64,000 bases of DNA from positions 124,001 through 188,000 of the forward strand of contig NZ_JAMLJI010000002.1 in NCBI RefSeq assembly GCF_023712105.1, in the 5' to 3' direction. Below the pieces are notes generated by a model. That model did no database searches, was not told the origin of the DNA, and saw only the letters and a list, made by a program, of their open reading frames with translations. Position numbers and translations under genes: made by a program. Origin of the DNA: Larsenimonas suaedae (GTDB lineage: Bacteria > Pseudomonadota > Gammaproteobacteria > Pseudomonadales > Halomonadaceae). Shown one piece after another: positions 55,174-64,000 of the stretch. Numbering within the stretch: the first letter of the stretch is position 1; each line of letters begins with the position of its first letter.

Positions 55174-55231
55174 AATTTGTCATACATCATACGTTTAATC
55201 CCATTAGACGATGGCTTATAAGACCAAGGTC
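55174..55231 (-). promoter_or_regulatory. Regulon site C and duplicated promoter block
   Basis: Contains AATTTGTCATACATCATAC (55174-55192) with the regulon core, CCCATTAGAC (55200-55209) and AGACCAAGGTC at the far end. About 49 of 58 bases match the block in front of the second gudD at 62024-62081. Probably promoter plus operator of kdgD copy 2. Confidence 0.75.
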
Positions 55232-55328
55232 CCGCGCACTGAGTAAGCCTGCCCTGTCTATCAACTGCCTGAAAACGAACAAAAAGGGGTCGATGGGTCT
55301 CCCGCGGTAGCCCCCCGAGACCGCAGCA

Positions 55329-55358
55329 CAAAAAAGGCGGCCCGAAGGCCGCCTTTTT
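55329..55358 (-). terminator. Terminator of the BCCT transporter gene
   Basis: Arms GGCGGCC and GGCCGCC with loop CGAA, followed on the minus strand by a T run, 47 bp past the stop at 55405. Confidence 0.9.
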
Positions 55359-55404
55359 CACATTGGGCGCGCACGTTGCGCGCCGCACTCACGAGATCAC
55401 GCCA

Positions 55405-57069
55405 TTACTTTGCACGCGGCTCGGACATCAAGCCCTTGATCACGCCAAAGCAGCCGATCAGAAGCACGACCGCAAACGGCAGACCGGTCGAGATGACCAT
55501 GGCCTGAAGCGCACCGAGACCGCCACCGAGCATCAGGGCAATCGCGATCACACCGCTGATCAGCGCCCAGAACACACGCTGAGTGGTCGGAGCGTCGATC
55601 TTGCCGCCGGCGGTGATGGTGTCGATGACCAGCGAGCCGGAGTCGGCCGAGGTAATGAAGAACACCATGATCAGCAGGACCCCGATCAGCGACGTGATCG
55701 TCGACCACGGCAGATTGCCGAGCATCGCGAACAGCTTGAGCTCGAGCGCGGCATTGGCCACCTCGGTATAGCCTGAATCGACCTGGAAGATGGCCGCACC
55801 GCCGAAGATCGTCATCCACAAGATGCAGACGATGGTCGGCACCAGAAGCACCGCGATCAAAAACTCACGCACGGTACGCCCGCGACTGACGCGTGCGATG
55901 AACATGCCGACGAACGGAGACCAGCTGATCCACCACGCCCAATAGAACGCAGACCACGACTGACTGTAGTTGACGTCCTCTCGGCCAAAGGGCATCGAGA
56001 GTTCCGGCAGATAGGTCACGTAGGCCCAGATGTTGTTGAAAAAGCCAACCACCAGATCCATCGTCGGCCCGGTAAACAGAATGAACAACATCAATGCAAA
56101 CGCCAGAGCCATGTTCAGCTCGGACAGATGCTTGAGCCCTGCGTTGACGCCTGCAGCCACCGAACACAGCGTGATGGTCGTGATCGCGACGATCAAAAGC
56201 ACCCGCGTGGTGTCGGTGTCCGGCACATCGAACAGGAAGTTCAGCCCGGCCGCCGCCTGCTGAGCGCCCAGCCCCAACGACGTTGCAAGCCCGAACAGGG
56301 TTGAAAATACCGCCAGAATATCGACGACGTGGCCAGGCCAGCCCCATACGCGCTCCCCCAGGACCGGGTAGAAGATCGAGCGCATGGTCAGCGGCAGCCC
56401 CTTGTTAAAGGAGAACAGCGCCAGCGACAACGCCACCATCGCGTAGATCGCCCACGGGTGGAGGCCCCAGTGCAGCATGGTGGAAGCCATGCCGAGCTGG
56501 CGCGCGGCGGTTTCATTGCCTTCGGCGCCGCCCAGCGGTGCGCTGTCGGTTCGCACGCCGTTCTCGACCGACACCCCATCCATCGACGCCGTATAGTGCG
56601 AGATCGGCTCGGACACACCGTAGAACATCAGCCCGATGCCCATACCGGCCGCGAACAGCATCGCGAACCAGCTGACGTAGTTGTGATCGGGCTTGGCCTC
56701 GGCCCCGCCGAGTCGCACCCTGCCCAGCGGACTGAAGATCAGACCGATGGCAAGAATCACGAAAATCGCGGTGGACAGCATGAAGAACCAGGACAGGTTG
56801 GCGGTCAACCAGTCCCGAATGCCGTTAAAGAACGGCTCCATCTGCGTTTGAAGCGTCAACGTCAGGATGACAAACACCACGATCAACAATGACGATATGC
56901 CGAACACCTTGCCGTGCAGGTCCACATTGAACAGCATGCGCCCCTGAAAATTGTCCTGCCCGATGACGTAATCGGTATCGATGACGTTCGAGTCGCCCGT
57001 CGGCGCCGGAATGCCCTCCCCGGTATCGGCGGGCTCATCCTTTTTTTCGTTATCCGGTTCTTTCGACAA
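55405..57069 (-). CDS. BCCT family betaine/carnitine/choline transporter
   Basis: 554 residues with twelve helices. The BCCT signature is present as AFYWAWWISWSPFVGMFIAR, with a Trp-rich helix 8, and the regulated glycine motif GMGIGLMFYGVSEP in helix 3. It imports compatible solutes such as glycine betaine with sodium or protons. It starts at TTG 57069, preceded by GGAGAAGGA; the next ATG would remove the charged cytoplasmic N-terminus. Located between two sugar-diacid units but not clearly part of that pathway; salt adaptation is the likely role. Confidence 0.92.
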   Translation of the reverse strand: MSKEPDNEKKDEPADTGEGIPAPTGDSNVIDTDYVIGQDNFQGRMLFNVDLHGKVFGISSLLIVVFVILTLTLQTQMEPFFNGIRDWLTANLSWFFMLSTAIFVILAIGLIFSPLGRVRLGGAEAKPDHNYVSWFAMLFAAGMGIGLMFYGVSEPISHYTASMDGVSVENGVRTDSAPLGGAEGNETAARQLGMASTMLHWGLHPWAIYAMVALSLALFSFNKGLPLTMRSIFYPVLGERVWGWPGHVVDILAVFSTLFGLATSLGLGAQQAAAGLNFLFDVPDTDTTRVLLIVAITTITLCSVAAGVNAGLKHLSELNMALAFALMLFILFTGPTMDLVVGFFNNIWAYVTYLPELSMPFGREDVNYSQSWSAFYWAWWISWSPFVGMFIARVSRGRTVREFLIAVLLVPTIVCILWMTIFGGAAIFQVDSGYTEVANAALELKLFAMLGNLPWSTITSLIGVLLIMVFFITSADSGSLVIDTITAGGKIDAPTTQRVFWALISGVIAIALMLGGGLGALQAMVISTGLPFAVVLLIGCFGVIKGLMSEPRAK

Positions 57070-57521
57070 TGTCCTTCTCCATCGTTTGTCATGCTCCGTA
57101 GTCGCGACCGACCCTCATCTGTCGATGCGGTCGGTTCAATACATCTAAAACCGGATTGCTCCAGCATTTTTGGTGGCGTCGGTCAGGAGAGTAGACGCTG
57201 TGTCCCGATTCACATAATGCAAGTGCCGTTTAGGACGAGGAAATCGGCCCAACGGCGCGCATACTCGCTGGCCGGCACGCCTTTTAACCGAGGGCTTGCG
57301 CCGTGTGTGCGGCACGGGCTCAAGCCGGGCGCGCCATGATAAAGGCCTCGCCTGTAATCGCAAACCAGGCAAGCCCGTTCTTGGCGCCAGAGGGCGCGCT
57401 CTGGGCAGATGTCGTCGCTTCGAGCCCAGGCACTCGAAACGACGAACGGGCAGGACAACAACGGGCGAAGGGCAGCAACAGGAGAAAGACAACAACAGAA
57501 AAGGGAGATGAATCGACCCGG
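57070..57521. promoter_or_regulatory. Non-coding region upstream of the BCCT gene
   Basis: 452 bp with open frames on both strands but no ribosome site or recognisable product. It should hold the BCCT promoter. The part 57440-57520 is purine-rich with CAACA/GGAGA runs and lies directly after the TctA (set 3) stop; no clear terminator is visible there. Confidence 0.45.
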
Positions 57522-59012
57522 TCAGGCGGGCCGCCGAGCTCGGTAATTCTGCAAGATGGTAATCACCAGCAGTAAAAGCGCGATGATCAGAAAGGTCAGG
57601 CTGATCGGACGGGTGAAAAACGGCGTCCAATCCCCCTGAAACGCCTGAAGACCGCGCCGAAGATTGGACTCGGCGATCGGGCCGAGAATGAGCCCGAGGA
57701 TGACCGGCGCCGTGCCGAAGTTATAGCGGTTGAGGAAATACCCCAGCACCCCGAAGCCGAGCATCAGGTACAGATTGAACGTATCGCCATCCACGCCATA
57801 CACACCAATGAAGCAGAACACCAGAATCGAGGCCAGAAGCTGCTTGCGCGGCACCATCAGAACCCGAATGAACACCTTGATCCCGAGACACATGATCAAC
57901 AGCATGAACGCGTTGGCCACCAGATACGCCAGAAAGATGCCATACACCGTGCCATCGTGGTTATCGAACAGCATCGGCCCCGGCGTAATGCCCTGGATCA
58001 TCAGCCCGCCGAGCAACACGGCGGTGGCCGCCTCGCCCGGAATACCAAGCGCAAGCGTTGGAATAAGTGCCCCACCCAACAGCGCGTTGTTGGCGCTTTC
58101 GACCGAGACAATGCCGGGCGCGTGACCGGTGCCGAACTTGTCGGGCGATTTCGAAAAGCGCCGGGCCTGATCGTAGGCCACAAGCGAGGCGATACTGCCG
58201 CCCGCCCCGGGCACCGGCCCGACGATGGAGCCTGACAGAATCCCCGCCATCAGCGCCCGCCAATGCTTGAGCGTCTCGAGAAAGCGCGGCCGGGCAATGT
58301 CCACCCGGTGCTCGCTCGCCTTGAGGCGCGCACTGGGGTCGTACTCGAAGGCGTCCTTTAACACCTGCGACACCGCAAACAGCCCAATCAACGCCGGCAG
58401 CAGGTTGATGCCGGTCAGCAGCGACAGCTGATCGAAGGTGAATCGGCCGACGCCCGTGATCGGGTCGGTGCCGATGGTCGAGGCAAAAAAGCCCAGAAGC
58501 CCGGCAATCAAGCCCTTCATCAGGGACTTGCCCGCAACGGAGGCAATGATCACCAGCCCGAAGATACTCAACGAGAAATACTCGGCCGCCCCGAAGCGCA
58601 GCGCGAACTCGGCGATGGGCGGGGCCAAGAGACTCAGGATCACCATGCTGGCGACGCCGCCGAAAAACGACGCCACGATGGACAGCCCCAGCGCACGGCC
58701 GGCCTCCCCCTTTTGCGCCATCGGAAAGCCGTCAAAGGTCGTTGCAACCGAAGACGGCGTACCGGGGATATTCAAGAGGATGGCCGGGATCGACCCGCTG
58801 GCCCCGGCGCCGCACAGCGCTCCCAAAAGCATGCCAATGCCCATGACCGGCGGCATGCCGAAGGTGACCGGCAGCAGCAGCGCGATGGCCATGGCCGAGG
58901 TCAGGCCCGGCAGCGCCCCCATGATGATGCCAAGCAGCGTGCCGCCTGCGATGGCCAGAAGCGTGCCGAGCTGCAGCACCATCTCAAGCCCATCCAGATA
59001 TCCGGAAATCAT
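57522..59012 (-). CDS. Tripartite tricarboxylate transporter large permease TctA (set 3)
   Basis: 496 residues, twelve helices: [38 protein letters not shown] and PVPGAGGSIASLVAYDQA. GGGAGAG stands before ATG 59012; longer reading frames upstream invade TctB. Last gene of gudD-tctC-tctB-tctA, so glucarate is the probable cargo. Confidence 0.94.
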   Translation of the reverse strand: MISGYLDGLEMVLQLGTLLAIAGGTLLGIIMGALPGLTSAMAIALLLPVTFGMPPVMGIGMLLGALCGAGASGSIPAILLNIPGTPSSVATTFDGFPMAQKGEAGRALGLSIVASFFGGVASMVILSLLAPPIAEFALRFGAAEYFSLSIFGLVIIASVAGKSLMKGLIAGLLGFFASTIGTDPITGVGRFTFDQLSLLTGINLLPALIGLFAVSQVLKDAFEYDPSARLKASEHRVDIARPRFLETLKHWRALMAGILSGSIVGPVPGAGGSIASLVAYDQARRFSKSPDKFGTGHAPGIVSVESANNALLGGALIPTLALGIPGEAATAVLLGGLMIQGITPGPMLFDNHDGTVYGIFLAYLVANAFMLLIMCLGIKVFIRVLMVPRKQLLASILVFCFIGVYGVDGDTFNLYLMLGFGVLGYFLNRYNFGTAPVILGLILGPIAESNLRRGLQAFQGDWTPFFTRPISLTFLIIALLLLVITILQNYRARRPA

Positions 59013-59046
59013 GTCACTCTCCCAATGCACCGGTGCACGAGGCCGC

Positions 59047-59544
59047 TCAGCCCGGCAGCGGAATGTCGAACAGTTCAGTGAAGACGTAATACACCGATGA
59101 GGCGAGCACCACGGCGAACAGCGCCGCCGCCGCCAGCGCCTTGACCTTTCCACCCATCGACAGCGCACTCAGGCCGCCGCTGGTCACGGTAAACCCGACC
59201 ACACAGCAAAACGTGAACACCGCCGTGCTCGGGATATACCCAAGTCGCTCAAACACCAGGGTGTAGCCAAGCGTCAGCGCCACCACCAGAAGCCACTGCG
59301 CGACCGCGCGGCGATGGCCGACGGGGTGATCACCGCGTGCGGTACTGCGCCATTCGCGCAGGTCATTGATGAAGCAGGGGGTCGCCAGCACAAAGACGGC
59401 GGCCGAGATCAGCTGTGGAAAGAACGCCGGCGACAGATCCCCCACGATGTCGATGTTCGGCAGGGCCGAGGCATGGACAAAGGCCGCCGCCGAGGCAATC
59501 AGCAGCACCAGATCGAACAGCGGCTTTCCGAGATCGCGTTCCAT
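59047..59544 (-). CDS. Tripartite tricarboxylate transporter small permease TctB (set 3)
   Basis: 165 residues, four helices. Start ATG 59544 is chosen since the GGAGGG site lies just upstream and an ATG 15 bp earlier would overlap it. Follows TctC after a 91-bp gap with two hairpins. Confidence 0.88.
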   Translation of the reverse strand: MERDLGKPLFDLVLLIASAAAFVHASALPNIDIVGDLSPAFFPQLISAAVFVLATPCFINDLREWRSTARGDHPVGHRRAVAQWLLVVALTLGYTLVFERLGYIPSTAVFTFCCVVGFTVTSGGLSALSMGGKVKALAAAALFAVVLASSVYYVFTELFDIPLPG

Positions 59545-59578
59545 GACGCATCCCTCCAACGACGTGATGAATCAGGCA

Positions 59579-59628
59579 GGCCCGGCCAATTGCCGGGCCC
59601 AAAGGCCGTGTTCAAGCGGCCGTTTTCA
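59579..59628 (-). promoter_or_regulatory. Hairpins between tctC and tctB (set 3)
   Basis: A 7-bp stem GGCCCGG/CCGGGCC (59579-59599), with a second shorter one (GGCCG/CGGCC) beside it. Like set 2, the hairpins sit between binding protein and permease and likely favour excess binding protein. No long T run. Confidence 0.55.
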
Positions 59629-59635
59629 AGCCCGG

Positions 59636-60577
59636 TTACTTGGCAAGGTCCCCGGCCGCCGCGCTCATGACCTCGGCGGAATGATCGATGAACTCATCGA
59701 GTTTCTCGCCATAAAGCGGAGACACTTCCGTACCGAGGTTGCGTGCGGTCTTGTCGTAGGCGCCTTCAGCAACGATCTGCTTGATGGCTTCGACCCACTT
59801 CTGCTCGACCGCCTCGGGCGTGCCCTTGGGCGCGGCGATACCCCGCCAGACCGTAAGCGTCAGGTCATAGCCCTGCTCCTGAAAGGTCGGTACATCCGGC
59901 AGCGAATCGCTTCGTTCGGCGTAGCTCATCGCCACGCCCTTGAGCCGGCCGGATTTCAGCGCCGAGCGAAGCTCGGAGCCGCCAAGCACCACCGCATCGA
60001 CGTGATTGCCCATCGCCGCCGAAATGGCTTCAGAGCCCCCCGGATAGGGAATCAGATTGAAATTGGCGCCGGTGATGTCGGCCACCGCCCTGGCGGTGAT
60101 GTAGGCCGAGGAGCCTACGCCCGAGGAGCCGATGCGAATGGGCGTGTCTGAAGTTGCCCCGCTCACCAGTGACTTAAGATCCTTGTACTTGCCGTCACTG
60201 TTGACCGCGATCACGTACGGCTCTTCGACCACCTTGGCGATGAAATCGAAGTCGTCATGGGTAAATGCCACGTTGCCCATCGCCTCGAGCGTCAGCATGG
60301 CGTTACTGGCCGCCAGCAGGGTGTAACCATCGGCCCGGGAGCTGACCGCGCGTGACATGCCGACCGCCCCGCCCCCGCCTGGAATGTTTCGAATCACCAG
60401 ATCCTCCCCCAAGCGCTTTTCAAGCAGCGGCTGCAGGGCGCGAATAAAGGTGTCGTTACCGCCGCCTGCGGAAAACGGCACGATCATGTCGATTTTCTTG
60501 GTCGGGTAGTCGGCAGCGAGGGCCGGCGCCGCGACAACGGCTGCCGCGAGCGTGAGCGTTCCGAGGAGTTTTTTCAT
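59636..60577 (-). CDS. Bug-family periplasmic binding protein TctC (set 3)
   Basis: 313 residues, signal peptide ending APALAADY. Bug motifs: VPFSAGGGNDTFIRALQPLLEK, GGGGAVGMSRAV (a glycine carboxylate-binding loop) and GYDLTLTVWRGIAAPKG. More like set 1 than set 2. AAGGAAG precedes ATG 60577. Sixty bases after the second glucarate dehydratase. Confidence 0.94.
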   Translation of the reverse strand: MKKLLGTLTLAAAVVAAPALAADYPTKKIDMIVPFSAGGGNDTFIRALQPLLEKRLGEDLVIRNIPGGGGAVGMSRAVSSRADGYTLLAASNAMLTLEAMGNVAFTHDDFDFIAKVVEEPYVIAVNSDGKYKDLKSLVSGATSDTPIRIGSSGVGSSAYITARAVADITGANFNLIPYPGGSEAISAAMGNHVDAVVLGGSELRSALKSGRLKGVAMSYAERSDSLPDVPTFQEQGYDLTLTVWRGIAAPKGTPEAVEQKWVEAIKQIVAEGAYDKTARNLGTEVSPLYGEKLDEFIDHSAEVMSAAAGDLAK

Positions 60578-60637
60578 TGTTGTCTTCCTTCTTGAGCGTG
60601 GTCGGGTGAGCGTGGCCGATGAACTGCGAAAAGCACG

Positions 60638-61978
60638 TCAGCGCATCAGCGCCGGGCGTTTGGGATCGAACGCCCAATCCTTGATCAGGTACTGCATTGC
60701 CATGGCGTCGTTGCGGCCGGTATCCGGCAGGCGCTTGTACAGCGCGTGCGCCGCATCGATCTGGGCACGGTCGATCTCGATGCCAAGGCCGGGCGCGTCG
60801 GTGACCTCGACCCGGCCATCGACGATGTGCGGCGGGTTCCTGGTCAGCCGGGCGTCGCCTTCCTGCCAGATCCAGTGGGTATCGAGCGCGGTCGTTCGGC
60901 CGGAAGCGGCGGCCCCGACCTGCGCGAACATCGCAAGCGAGATGTCGAAGTGGTTGTTGGAGTGCGAGCCCCAGGTCATGCCGTGGTCCCTGCAGAGCTG
61001 CGAGACACGCACTGCCCCGGACAGGGTCCAGAAGTGCGGGTCGGCCAGCGGAATGTCGACCGCGCGCAGCATCAGCGCGTGGGCCATTTCACGCCAGTTG
61101 GTCGCGACCATGTTGGTTGCCACCGGCAGGCCAGTGGCCTGCTTGAACTCGGCCAGAATCTCACGGCCCGAAAAGCCCTGCTCGGCGCCGCAGGGGTCTT
61201 CGGCGTAGGCGAGCACGCCGTGCATGTCCTTGCAGAGCCTTATGGCCTCCTCAAGCGACCAGGCGCCGTTGGGGTCGAGGGTGACGCGCGCCTCGGGGAA
61301 GGCATTATGCAGCGCCGTTACCGCCTCGATTTCCGCCTCACCGGCCAGCGCCCCGCCCTTGAGCTTGAAGTCCCTGAAGCCGTAACGGTCTTCCGCTGCG
61401 CCGGCGAGTTCCACCAGATGCTCGGGCGTCAGCACGGGCCGGTCACGCAGGCGGTACCAGTCATGATCGCCGCCGTCAGTGCCGCGCCGGTACTCAAGCG
61501 GTGTGGCCTCACCGTCGGCGATGAAAAACAGATACCCAAGCACCTCGACGCTGTCGCGCTGGCGCCCTTCGCCCAAAAGCTCACACACCGGCACGCCAAG
61601 ACACTTGCCCATCAGGTCCAAAAGCGCGGCCTCGATCGCCGCCACGGCGTTGATTCGAAGCTCGAACGTCCAGGAGCCCTTGCCGAAATCCTCGAAATCG
61701 GCGCGCTGGCCAACCCCGTTAAGCGAGGCAACCATCGAGCGCAGCTTGCCAAGCGACCGGCCAACGATCAGCGGGCGCGCCTGCTCGAGCGAGGTCTGGA
61801 TCGTGGTGCCGCCGGGCGCCTCCCCGACGCCGACATTGCCGGCGCTGTCGGTCAAAAGCACCAGATTGCGGGTAAAATACGGGGCGTGGGCACCGCCGAT
61901 GTTGAGCAGCATACTGTCGCGGCCCGCCACCGGAATGACCGTCATCTCGGTAATCGTTGGCGTTGAACTCATGGCCAT
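60638..61978 (-). CDS. gudD: Glucarate dehydratase (copy 2)
   Basis: 446 residues, the exact length of E. coli GudD, with the catalytic set at the same numbers: Lys205 and Lys207 in FKLKGG, Asp235, Glu260, Asn289, Asp313 and His339 in GSHSNNHFD. Converts D-glucarate to 5-dehydro-4-deoxyglucarate. GGAGACC is eight bases before ATG 61978. First gene of the gudD-tctC-tctB-tctA operon with regulon site D in its leader. Confidence 0.95.
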   Translation of the reverse strand: MAMSSTPTITEMTVIPVAGRDSMLLNIGGAHAPYFTRNLVLLTDSAGNVGVGEAPGGTTIQTSLEQARPLIVGRSLGKLRSMVASLNGVGQRADFEDFGKGSWTFELRINAVAAIEAALLDLMGKCLGVPVCELLGEGRQRDSVEVLGYLFFIADGEATPLEYRRGTDGGDHDWYRLRDRPVLTPEHLVELAGAAEDRYGFRDFKLKGGALAGEAEIEAVTALHNAFPEARVTLDPNGAWSLEEAIRLCKDMHGVLAYAEDPCGAEQGFSGREILAEFKQATGLPVATNMVATNWREMAHALMLRAVDIPLADPHFWTLSGAVRVSQLCRDHGMTWGSHSNNHFDISLAMFAQVGAAASGRTTALDTHWIWQEGDARLTRNPPHIVDGRVEVTDAPGLGIEIDRAQIDAAHALYKRLPDTGRNDAMAMQYLIKDWAFDPKRPALMR

Positions 61979-62023
61979 TAAAAGGTCTCCGGTGGGTGAG
62001 TGGCTGAACGGTACGGCGCACTC

Positions 62024-62081
62024 AATTTGTCATACATCATACTTCATACCCCATTAGACCTTGGCGTATCAGACCAAGGTC
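62024..62081 (-). promoter_or_regulatory. Regulon site D and duplicated promoter block
   Basis: Same order of elements as site C: AATTTGTCATACATCATAC (62024-62042), CCCATTAGAC (62050-62059), then ACCTTGG and CCAAGGT as a perfect 7-bp dyad with 9-bp spacing. Presumed promoter and operator of gudD copy 2. Confidence 0.75.
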
Positions 62082-62178
62082 ATGTACGACGCCCTGCCAC
62101 CAAAGAACGCCGTTTCCCCATCCTCAACGCGTCGAATGCGCGCTACGCTGTAGGCACACTCATCACGGCGAGAAATCG

Positions 62179-63831
62179 ATGAAGCGTTTTTACAATGCAC
62201 CTGAGCAGGTGGTGGACGAAGTGCTCGAGGCCGACGCCCATCTGCGCTCGGTGCGTTTATCGAGCCGAAAAAGCGGCATGCGCATTCTGGTGCGAGACGA
62301 TTGGGACAAGAACGACCAGGGCCGCACGCAGGTGGCCCTGCTCTCGGGCGGCGGCGCGGGTCACGAACCTGCCCATGCGGGGTTTGTCGGCGAGGGGATG
62401 CTTACGTGCGCGGTCTCCGGCAGCGTCTTCGCCTCGCCCTCGGTCGACGCCGTGATGGCCGGACTCAGAGAGGTCTGCGGCGAGGCGGGCTGCTTGATGA
62501 TCGTCAAGAACTACACCGGTGACCGGCTCAATTTCGGGCTGGCCGCAGAGCGGGCGCGCGCCGAAGGGCTCAAGGTCGACATGGTGATCGTTTCGGATGA
62601 CATCGCCCTCGATGATGCCCCTCAACCGCGCGGCATCGCCGGCACCATCGCCATCCACAAGATCGCGGGCTACTACGCCGCCCAGGGCACCTCGCTCGAT
62701 GAGCTGCGCCCGCTGATCGATGATGCCGCCTCGCGACTGGCCTCGCTCGGCATGGCGCTCGACGGCGCAACGCTTCCGGGCCAGGAGCCCTCTCCGCGCT
62801 CCCCCGAGCTTGGGCTTGGCATTCACAACGAGACCGGCGCCAAGGACGTCTCGCCCAAAAGCGCCCGCGAGGCATTGAAGCTGGTGCTCGAGCCGCTGAT
62901 GGAGGCCATGCAGTCGCGCCACGGCCCGAAGGTACAGGTCATTGCGCTGCTCAATAATCTCGGGCGCTGCACCTCGCAGGAGATGATGGTGCTCACCCAC
63001 GCCTTGCTCGAATCACTTGGCCCTGACCGACTGCCGATGCTGATCGGCCCGGCGCCGATGATGACATCGCTCGACATGCACGGCTTTTCGATCACGCTAT
63101 TGCCGTTCGAGTCCGACCTTGAGACCGCCCTCAGCGCGCCCGCCACTGCGCCGGGCTGGCCGGGGATCCGCCACGTCACCACGCCGGACCGCTTCGAGCC
63201 TGATGTGTCTGATCAGAACTCGGTATTGACCGACAACGCCCCCCAGGAAGAACGCATCGCCACGGCACTCAGGCAGGTAACGGCGTCGCTGATCGATGCC
63301 CGTGAAGAACTCGATGCACTTGACGCCAAAAGCGGCGACGGCGACGCCGGCGCCAGTTTCGAGCAAGGGGCCAGGGCCATCGAGCAGGCCCTCGACGACG
63401 CGCGCCTTCCGACCGAGCGCTGGGTGCCCGCACTCAAGGGCATCGGCGAACTTCTGGCGCGGGACATGGGCGGCTCGAGCGGCGTGCTGCTTTCGATTCT
63501 GTTTACCACCACCAGCGCCGCGCTCGAGGAATCCGACGGCGACTGGGCCCACGCGCTCGCTCAGGGGGTCGAGCGGATGCAAACCTACGGCGGGGCACAC
63601 AAGGGCGATCGCACCATGCTCGACGCATTGATTCCGGCCATCGATGCTGTCCGCGACGGCGGCGATCTCAAGGCCATGGCAGATGCTGCGCGCCAGGGCG
63701 CCAACGCCACCGCCGAGATGAAGGAAGCCCGCGCCGGGCGCGCGTCCTACATTCCGGGCGAGAAGCTTGACGGCGTGACCGACCCCGGCGCCGAAGCCGT
63801 TGCGCGCGCGATCAACGCGCTGGCGACATAG
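62179..63831 (+). CDS. Dihydroxyacetone kinase (DhaK-DhaL fusion, ATP-dependent)
   Basis: 550 residues. The DhaK domain (1-330) carries LLSGGGAGHEPAHAGFVGEG and the substrate-anchoring His216 in LGLGIHNETG; the DhaL domain (from about 355) carries the Mg-ATP loop AKSGDGDAGASFEQG. Fused proteins use ATP directly rather than a phosphotransferase. It phosphorylates dihydroxyacetone or glyceraldehyde in the cytoplasm. Divergent from gudD copy 2 and not obviously part of its regulon. Confidence 0.92.
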   Translation: MKRFYNAPEQVVDEVLEADAHLRSVRLSSRKSGMRILVRDDWDKNDQGRTQVALLSGGGAGHEPAHAGFVGEGMLTCAVSGSVFASPSVDAVMAGLREVCGEAGCLMIVKNYTGDRLNFGLAAERARAEGLKVDMVIVSDDIALDDAPQPRGIAGTIAIHKIAGYYAAQGTSLDELRPLIDDAASRLASLGMALDGATLPGQEPSPRSPELGLGIHNETGAKDVSPKSAREALKLVLEPLMEAMQSRHGPKVQVIALLNNLGRCTSQEMMVLTHALLESLGPDRLPMLIGPAPMMTSLDMHGFSITLLPFESDLETALSAPATAPGWPGIRHVTTPDRFEPDVSDQNSVLTDNAPQEERIATALRQVTASLIDAREELDALDAKSGDGDAGASFEQGARAIEQALDDARLPTERWVPALKGIGELLARDMGGSSGVLLSILFTTTSAALEESDGDWAHALAQGVERMQTYGGAHKGDRTMLDALIPAIDAVRDGGDLKAMADAARQGANATAEMKEARAGRASYIPGEKLDGVTDPGAEAVARAINALAT

Positions 63832-63850
63832 ACAGAATCCTTCAAGCGCC

Positions 63851-63875
63851 CCGTCCGGCCACCCTGGCCGGGCGG
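63851..63875 (+). terminator. Hairpin after dihydroxyacetone kinase
   Basis: CCGTCCGGCC and GGCCGGGCGG, one wobble pair, loop ACCCT, 19 bp past the stop. No T run. The remaining bases to 64000 show no gene. Confidence 0.6.
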
Positions 63876-64000
63876 GCCTTCACCGCCCTACGTGTTTCGC
63901 CCTCATCGCATTCCACACCCTCATCGCCTCCCACGCGCCTCTACAGCTCAAATATTTACTCCCCTTAAATTTCAGTAACCGCCTTACAAATCTAAATACA

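Noticed and set aside
57145-57630. A 161-codon minus-strand frame upstream of the BCCT gene
   Set aside because: It runs into the TctA gene end in another frame, has Arg/Pro-rich composition and no ribosome site.
1-64000. CRISPR array or insertion sequence
   Set aside because: No regularly spaced repeats of 25-40 bp and no transposase frame are visible; the tandem repeats seen are 12-26 bp without spacers.

Overview
The window comes from a GC-rich gammaproteobacterium, most likely a halophilic or marine member of the Halomonadaceae. That placement is inferred from gene content (BCCT betaine transporter, two MscS channels, several tripartite tricarboxylate transporters, DgcN/DgcA D-glutamate genes) and protein resemblance; no rRNA or other decisive marker is present. 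Most of the window is ordinary chromosome with short operons, AGGAGG-like ribosome binding sites and classical hairpin terminators. One block, about 29.75-33.0 kb, is strikingly AT-rich and clearly foreign.

Layout. 1-2.4 kb: a leftward operon dgcN-dgcA-dat for D-glutamate/D-amino acid use, with dat cut by the window edge. 2.6-12.1 kb: housekeeping and stress genes (small membrane protein, trhO, glnE, osmC, tpx, dgkA, acuI, a universal stress protein and a SulP transporter). 12.6-17.9 kb: Yip1-family membrane protein, inositol-phosphatase family enzyme, MscS channel, YrhK-repeat membrane protein, GlcG/HbpS protein, glutathione transferase. 17.9-20.9 kb: arsenic operon arsR-arsC-arsH-arsB. 21-29.6 kb: a PilZ protein with a degenerate HD-GYP domain, zinc-ribbon protein, mntP with a possible Mn-sensing leader, LysE exporter with an AraC regulator, LprI-like protein, BON-MscS channel and a GGDEF cyclase.

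29.8-33 kb: a two-gene SIR2-HerA anti-phage defence operon. The family is known, but this is the clearest horizontally acquired system in the window. 33.4-38.2 kb: AhpD-family protein, exported DUF3237 protein, tRNA-Arg(TCG), DJ-1/PfpI protein, DUF4396 membrane protein and a sugar porter.

38.3-62 kb: a large leftward sugar-diacid catabolic cluster. It holds three complete TctC-TctB-TctA transporters, two glucarate dehydratases, galactarate dehydratase, two 5-dehydro-4-deoxyglucarate dehydratases, 2-oxoglutarate semialdehyde dehydrogenase, a Tat-exported SMP-30 lactonase, a 2-hydroxyacid dehydrogenase, a BCCT transporter and a FadR-type regulator. Together they would import D-glucarate and galactarate and convert them to 2-oxoglutarate. 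Four transcription units of this cluster carry the same 11-bp core (ATACATCATAC) just upstream of the first gene, which suggests one regulon. 62.2-63.8 kb: a single-chain dihydroxyacetone kinase reading away from the cluster.

All functions are assigned by reading motifs; no database search was run.
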